Shown: one piece after another, positions 6,699 to 7,502 of the stretch | How the letters are laid out: each line of letters starts with the position of its first letter | How positions within the stretch are numbered: the stretch's first letter is position 1 | Source of the DNA: an uncultured Erysipelotrichaceae bacterium | GTDB taxonomy: Bacteria > Bacillota_I > Bacilli_A > RFN20 > CAG-826 | Assembly: GCA_900321535.1 (NCBI GenBank) | Contig: ONWJ01000129.1 | Coordinates: 1-7,502 of the forward strand | Direction: 5' to 3' | DNA: 7,502 nt | The notes under the pieces: generated by a model | What the model saw: only the letters and a program-made list of their open reading frames with translations | The model's database searches: none | What the model was told of the DNA's origin: nothing | Made by a program: the position numbers and the translations under genes

Positions 6699-6884
6699 AG
6701 CGTGGTACCACCTTGATTCCGCGAGATTTCGCAGCACTTGCATTCTCTATAACGGGAGAACCCGGTTTCCCTACTCTACTTTCAGGAAGCGCGCTCAGGA
6801 GTGATATATCATCCCCAATACCTTTTCTCAGCTTCGGCAAGGCTCTCTGTCATTTAGGGGACGGCGGTTGTCTCCGTCATCGCG
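6661..6884 (-). promoter_or_regulatory. T-box riboswitch (tRNA-Ile) controlling ileS-lspA-rluD
   Basis: The leader RNA binds tRNA-Ile and allows readthrough when the tRNA is uncharged. Stem I has the GATGA (6881-6877) and CTGAG (6798-6794) K-turn partners. The specifier ATC (6805-6803) sits in the usual context ATATCACTCCTGAG and reads Ile. Stem III is AACCGGG/CCCGTT (6767-6751). The T-box element AAGGTGGTACCACG covers 6714-6701. The antiterminator can be drawn exactly: AAGG (6714-6711), bulge TGGTACC (6710-6704), ACG (6703-6701), loop, CGT (6692-6690) and CCTT (6689-6686). The UGGU in the bulge would pair with the tRNA ACCA end, which fits discriminator A of tRNA-Ile. Usual ACCGCG is ACCACG here, and the A is balanced by the U in CGT. 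The region between Stem I and Stem III is short, so Stem II and the IIA/B pseudoknot look reduced. An additional hairpin (6734-6719) precedes the T-box element. The 5' end is set by a predicted promoter and is approximate. Confidence 0.93.
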
Positions 6885-6889
6885 AGGCT

Positions 6890-6918
6890 ATGTTACCCTT
6901 CCTCTTGCTATTTAGCAA
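6890..6918 (-). promoter_or_regulatory. Predicted promoter of the ileS T-box transcript
   Basis: A -35 TTGCTA (6918-6913) and a -10 TAACAT (6895-6890) are separated by exactly 17 bp. Each matches the sigma-A consensus at 4 of 6 positions. The predicted start near 6883-6884 falls right at the base of T-box Stem I, which is the main argument for it. Readthrough from the upstream leucine-rich-repeat gene cannot be excluded. Confidence 0.55.
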
Positions 6919-6920
6919 GA
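6903..6920 (-). other. Hairpin after the leucine-rich-repeat gene, overlapping the -35
   Basis: TCTTGCT-AAAT-AGCAAGA forms a 7-bp stem 17 nt after the upstream gene's stop; on the minus strand a few G-U and A-U pairs can extend it. No T-run follows it in that direction, so it is a weak terminator candidate. Its loop and 5' arm coincide with the predicted -35 of the ileS promoter. Confidence 0.35.
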
Positions 6921-6937
6921 AAAGAGTGCTCATCTAG

Positions 6938-7502
6938 TTACTCGTTGACCTTGATTTCCCCATTGGTGCAATGGACGGTGATGCTATGGTTGATCCAATC
7001 TGATGCTTTGTCGATCGCCTTCCATTGGTCCTCGGTGCCTGAATAAGTGATGCTCTCGAATGCATAGCTAGCATAGAAGGCATCGCTGCCGATGGACGTG
7101 AGGCTAGAAGGGAATGTGATGGAAGAAAGGCTGGCGCACTGACGGAAAGCATCGTTTCCGATAGAGGTGACGCCTTCTTCCAGGGTCAATGAAACGATGT
7201 TATTACAGACCTCAAAGGCATGATCTGGAATCTCTACGGCCATCGAAGATGAGATGTCAATCGAAGTAATCTCAGCGTTGTCGTTATTTTTATCCAACAA
7301 ATGACGGCGTCCATTACCGATATAGTTATAGCTATCCCTGCAAGAGTAGCATAGACTCAAATAGTCTTTGAGGTTATTCACAACAAAATAGTAGTCATTC
7401 GCGTTATTGAAGGCCAGCTCGCCTATGCTTTTCAGCGTGCTTGGAAGATAGACCGAGTCGAAGGGACGTCTATTGGTGCAGAAAGCGCGGTTGCCGATGG
7501 TC
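6938..7502 (-). CDS. BspA-type leucine-rich-repeat protein, C-terminal part (5' end beyond window)
   Basis: The minus frame is open from the right edge to a TAA at 6940-6938, giving about 187 visible residues. Repeats of about 23 residues with the BspA/LRR_5 pattern are clear, for example VTSIGNDAFRQCASLSSITF followed by LTSIGSDAFYASYAFESITY. There is another partial repeat near the edge (LPSTLKSIGELAFNNAN). A non-repeat stretch of about 50 residues with a CYSC pair and HLLDKNN, then EITSIDIS, separates the two groups; such spacers recur in Bacillota proteins of this kind. The end, YSGTEDQWKAI followed by VHCTNGEIKVNE, is the usual C-terminal cap. No LPXTG or membrane anchor is visible at this end; a signal peptide would lie off the window. 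The protein is probably secreted or surface-attached and involved in adhesion, but that role is inference. A GTG at 7381 could be taken for a start, but the repeats continue upstream of it, so it is internal. Confidence 0.88.
   Translation of the reverse strand, partial: TIGNRAFCTNRRPFDSVYLPSTLKSIGELAFNNANDYYFVVNNLKDYLSLCYSCRDSYNYIGNGRRHLLDKNNDNAEITSIDISSSMAVEIPDHAFEVCNNIVSLTLEEGVTSIGNDAFRQCASLSSITFPSSLTSIGSDAFYASYAFESITYSGTEDQWKAIDKASDWINHSITVHCTNGEIKVNE

Noticed and set aside
6701..6712. Palindrome GTGGTACCAC as a protein-binding operator
   Set aside because: It is explained by the T-box core sequence (UGGUACC bulge plus ACG) and needs no DNA-binding factor.
6938..7381. A complete 147-residue leucine-rich-repeat gene starting at a GTG at 7381
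   Set aside because: The frame stays open to the window edge and encodes further repeat sequence upstream, so the GTG is an internal Val codon.

Overview
The window reads as ordinary chromosomal housekeeping DNA of a Bacillota (Firmicutes) bacterium with mid-range G+C. The grounds are MutS2 and RNase HIII side by side, an ileS-lspA-rluD operon led by a T-box riboswitch, and a BspA-type leucine-rich-repeat surface protein of the kind common in gut Bacilli, Erysipelotrichia and mollicute-like lineages. UGA acts as a stop (it ends lspA) and UGG is used for Trp, so the standard bacterial code fits and a Mycoplasma-type code does not. No mobile element, CRISPR array, tRNA or rRNA was found.

Layout. 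Positions 1-1301 (minus) hold the N-terminal part of mutS2, whose 3' end lies off the left edge. A 76-bp divergent spacer separates it from rnhC (1378-2286, plus), which encodes RNase HIII. Each of these genes has a perfect TATAAT only about 10 nt upstream of its ATG and no Shine-Dalgarno sequence, so both mRNAs look leaderless. After rnhC comes a bidirectional hairpin terminator (2350-2373) shared with the convergent operon. That operon runs leftward on the minus strand: T-box leader (about 6884-6661), ileS (6646-3938), lspA (3933-3271) and rluD (3274-2369). Its genes are 4 nt apart or overlap by 4 nt, so they are probably co-transcribed and partly translationally coupled. The right edge (6938-7502, minus) holds the C-terminal end of a leucine-rich-repeat protein whose start lies outside the window.

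How the genes work together. The left pair handles nucleic-acid quality control: MutS2 acts on stalled ribosomes or recombination intermediates, and RNase HIII removes RNA from RNA:DNA hybrids. The operon couples isoleucine tRNA charging to lipoprotein signal-peptide removal and rRNA pseudouridylation, a gene order conserved in Bacillota. The T-box carries an AUC (Ile) specifier and mutually exclusive antiterminator and terminator hairpins, so the operon should be switched on when uncharged tRNA-Ile accumulates.

I found no undescribed system. The points most worth a second look are the paired leaderless promoters, two unusual acidic substitutions in the IleS editing loop, the glutamate-rich LspA tail that also carries the ribosome binding site for rluD, the reduced T-box with an extra linker hairpin, and the apparent collapse of the rnhC-zapA-cvpA-polX-mutS2 neighbourhood.
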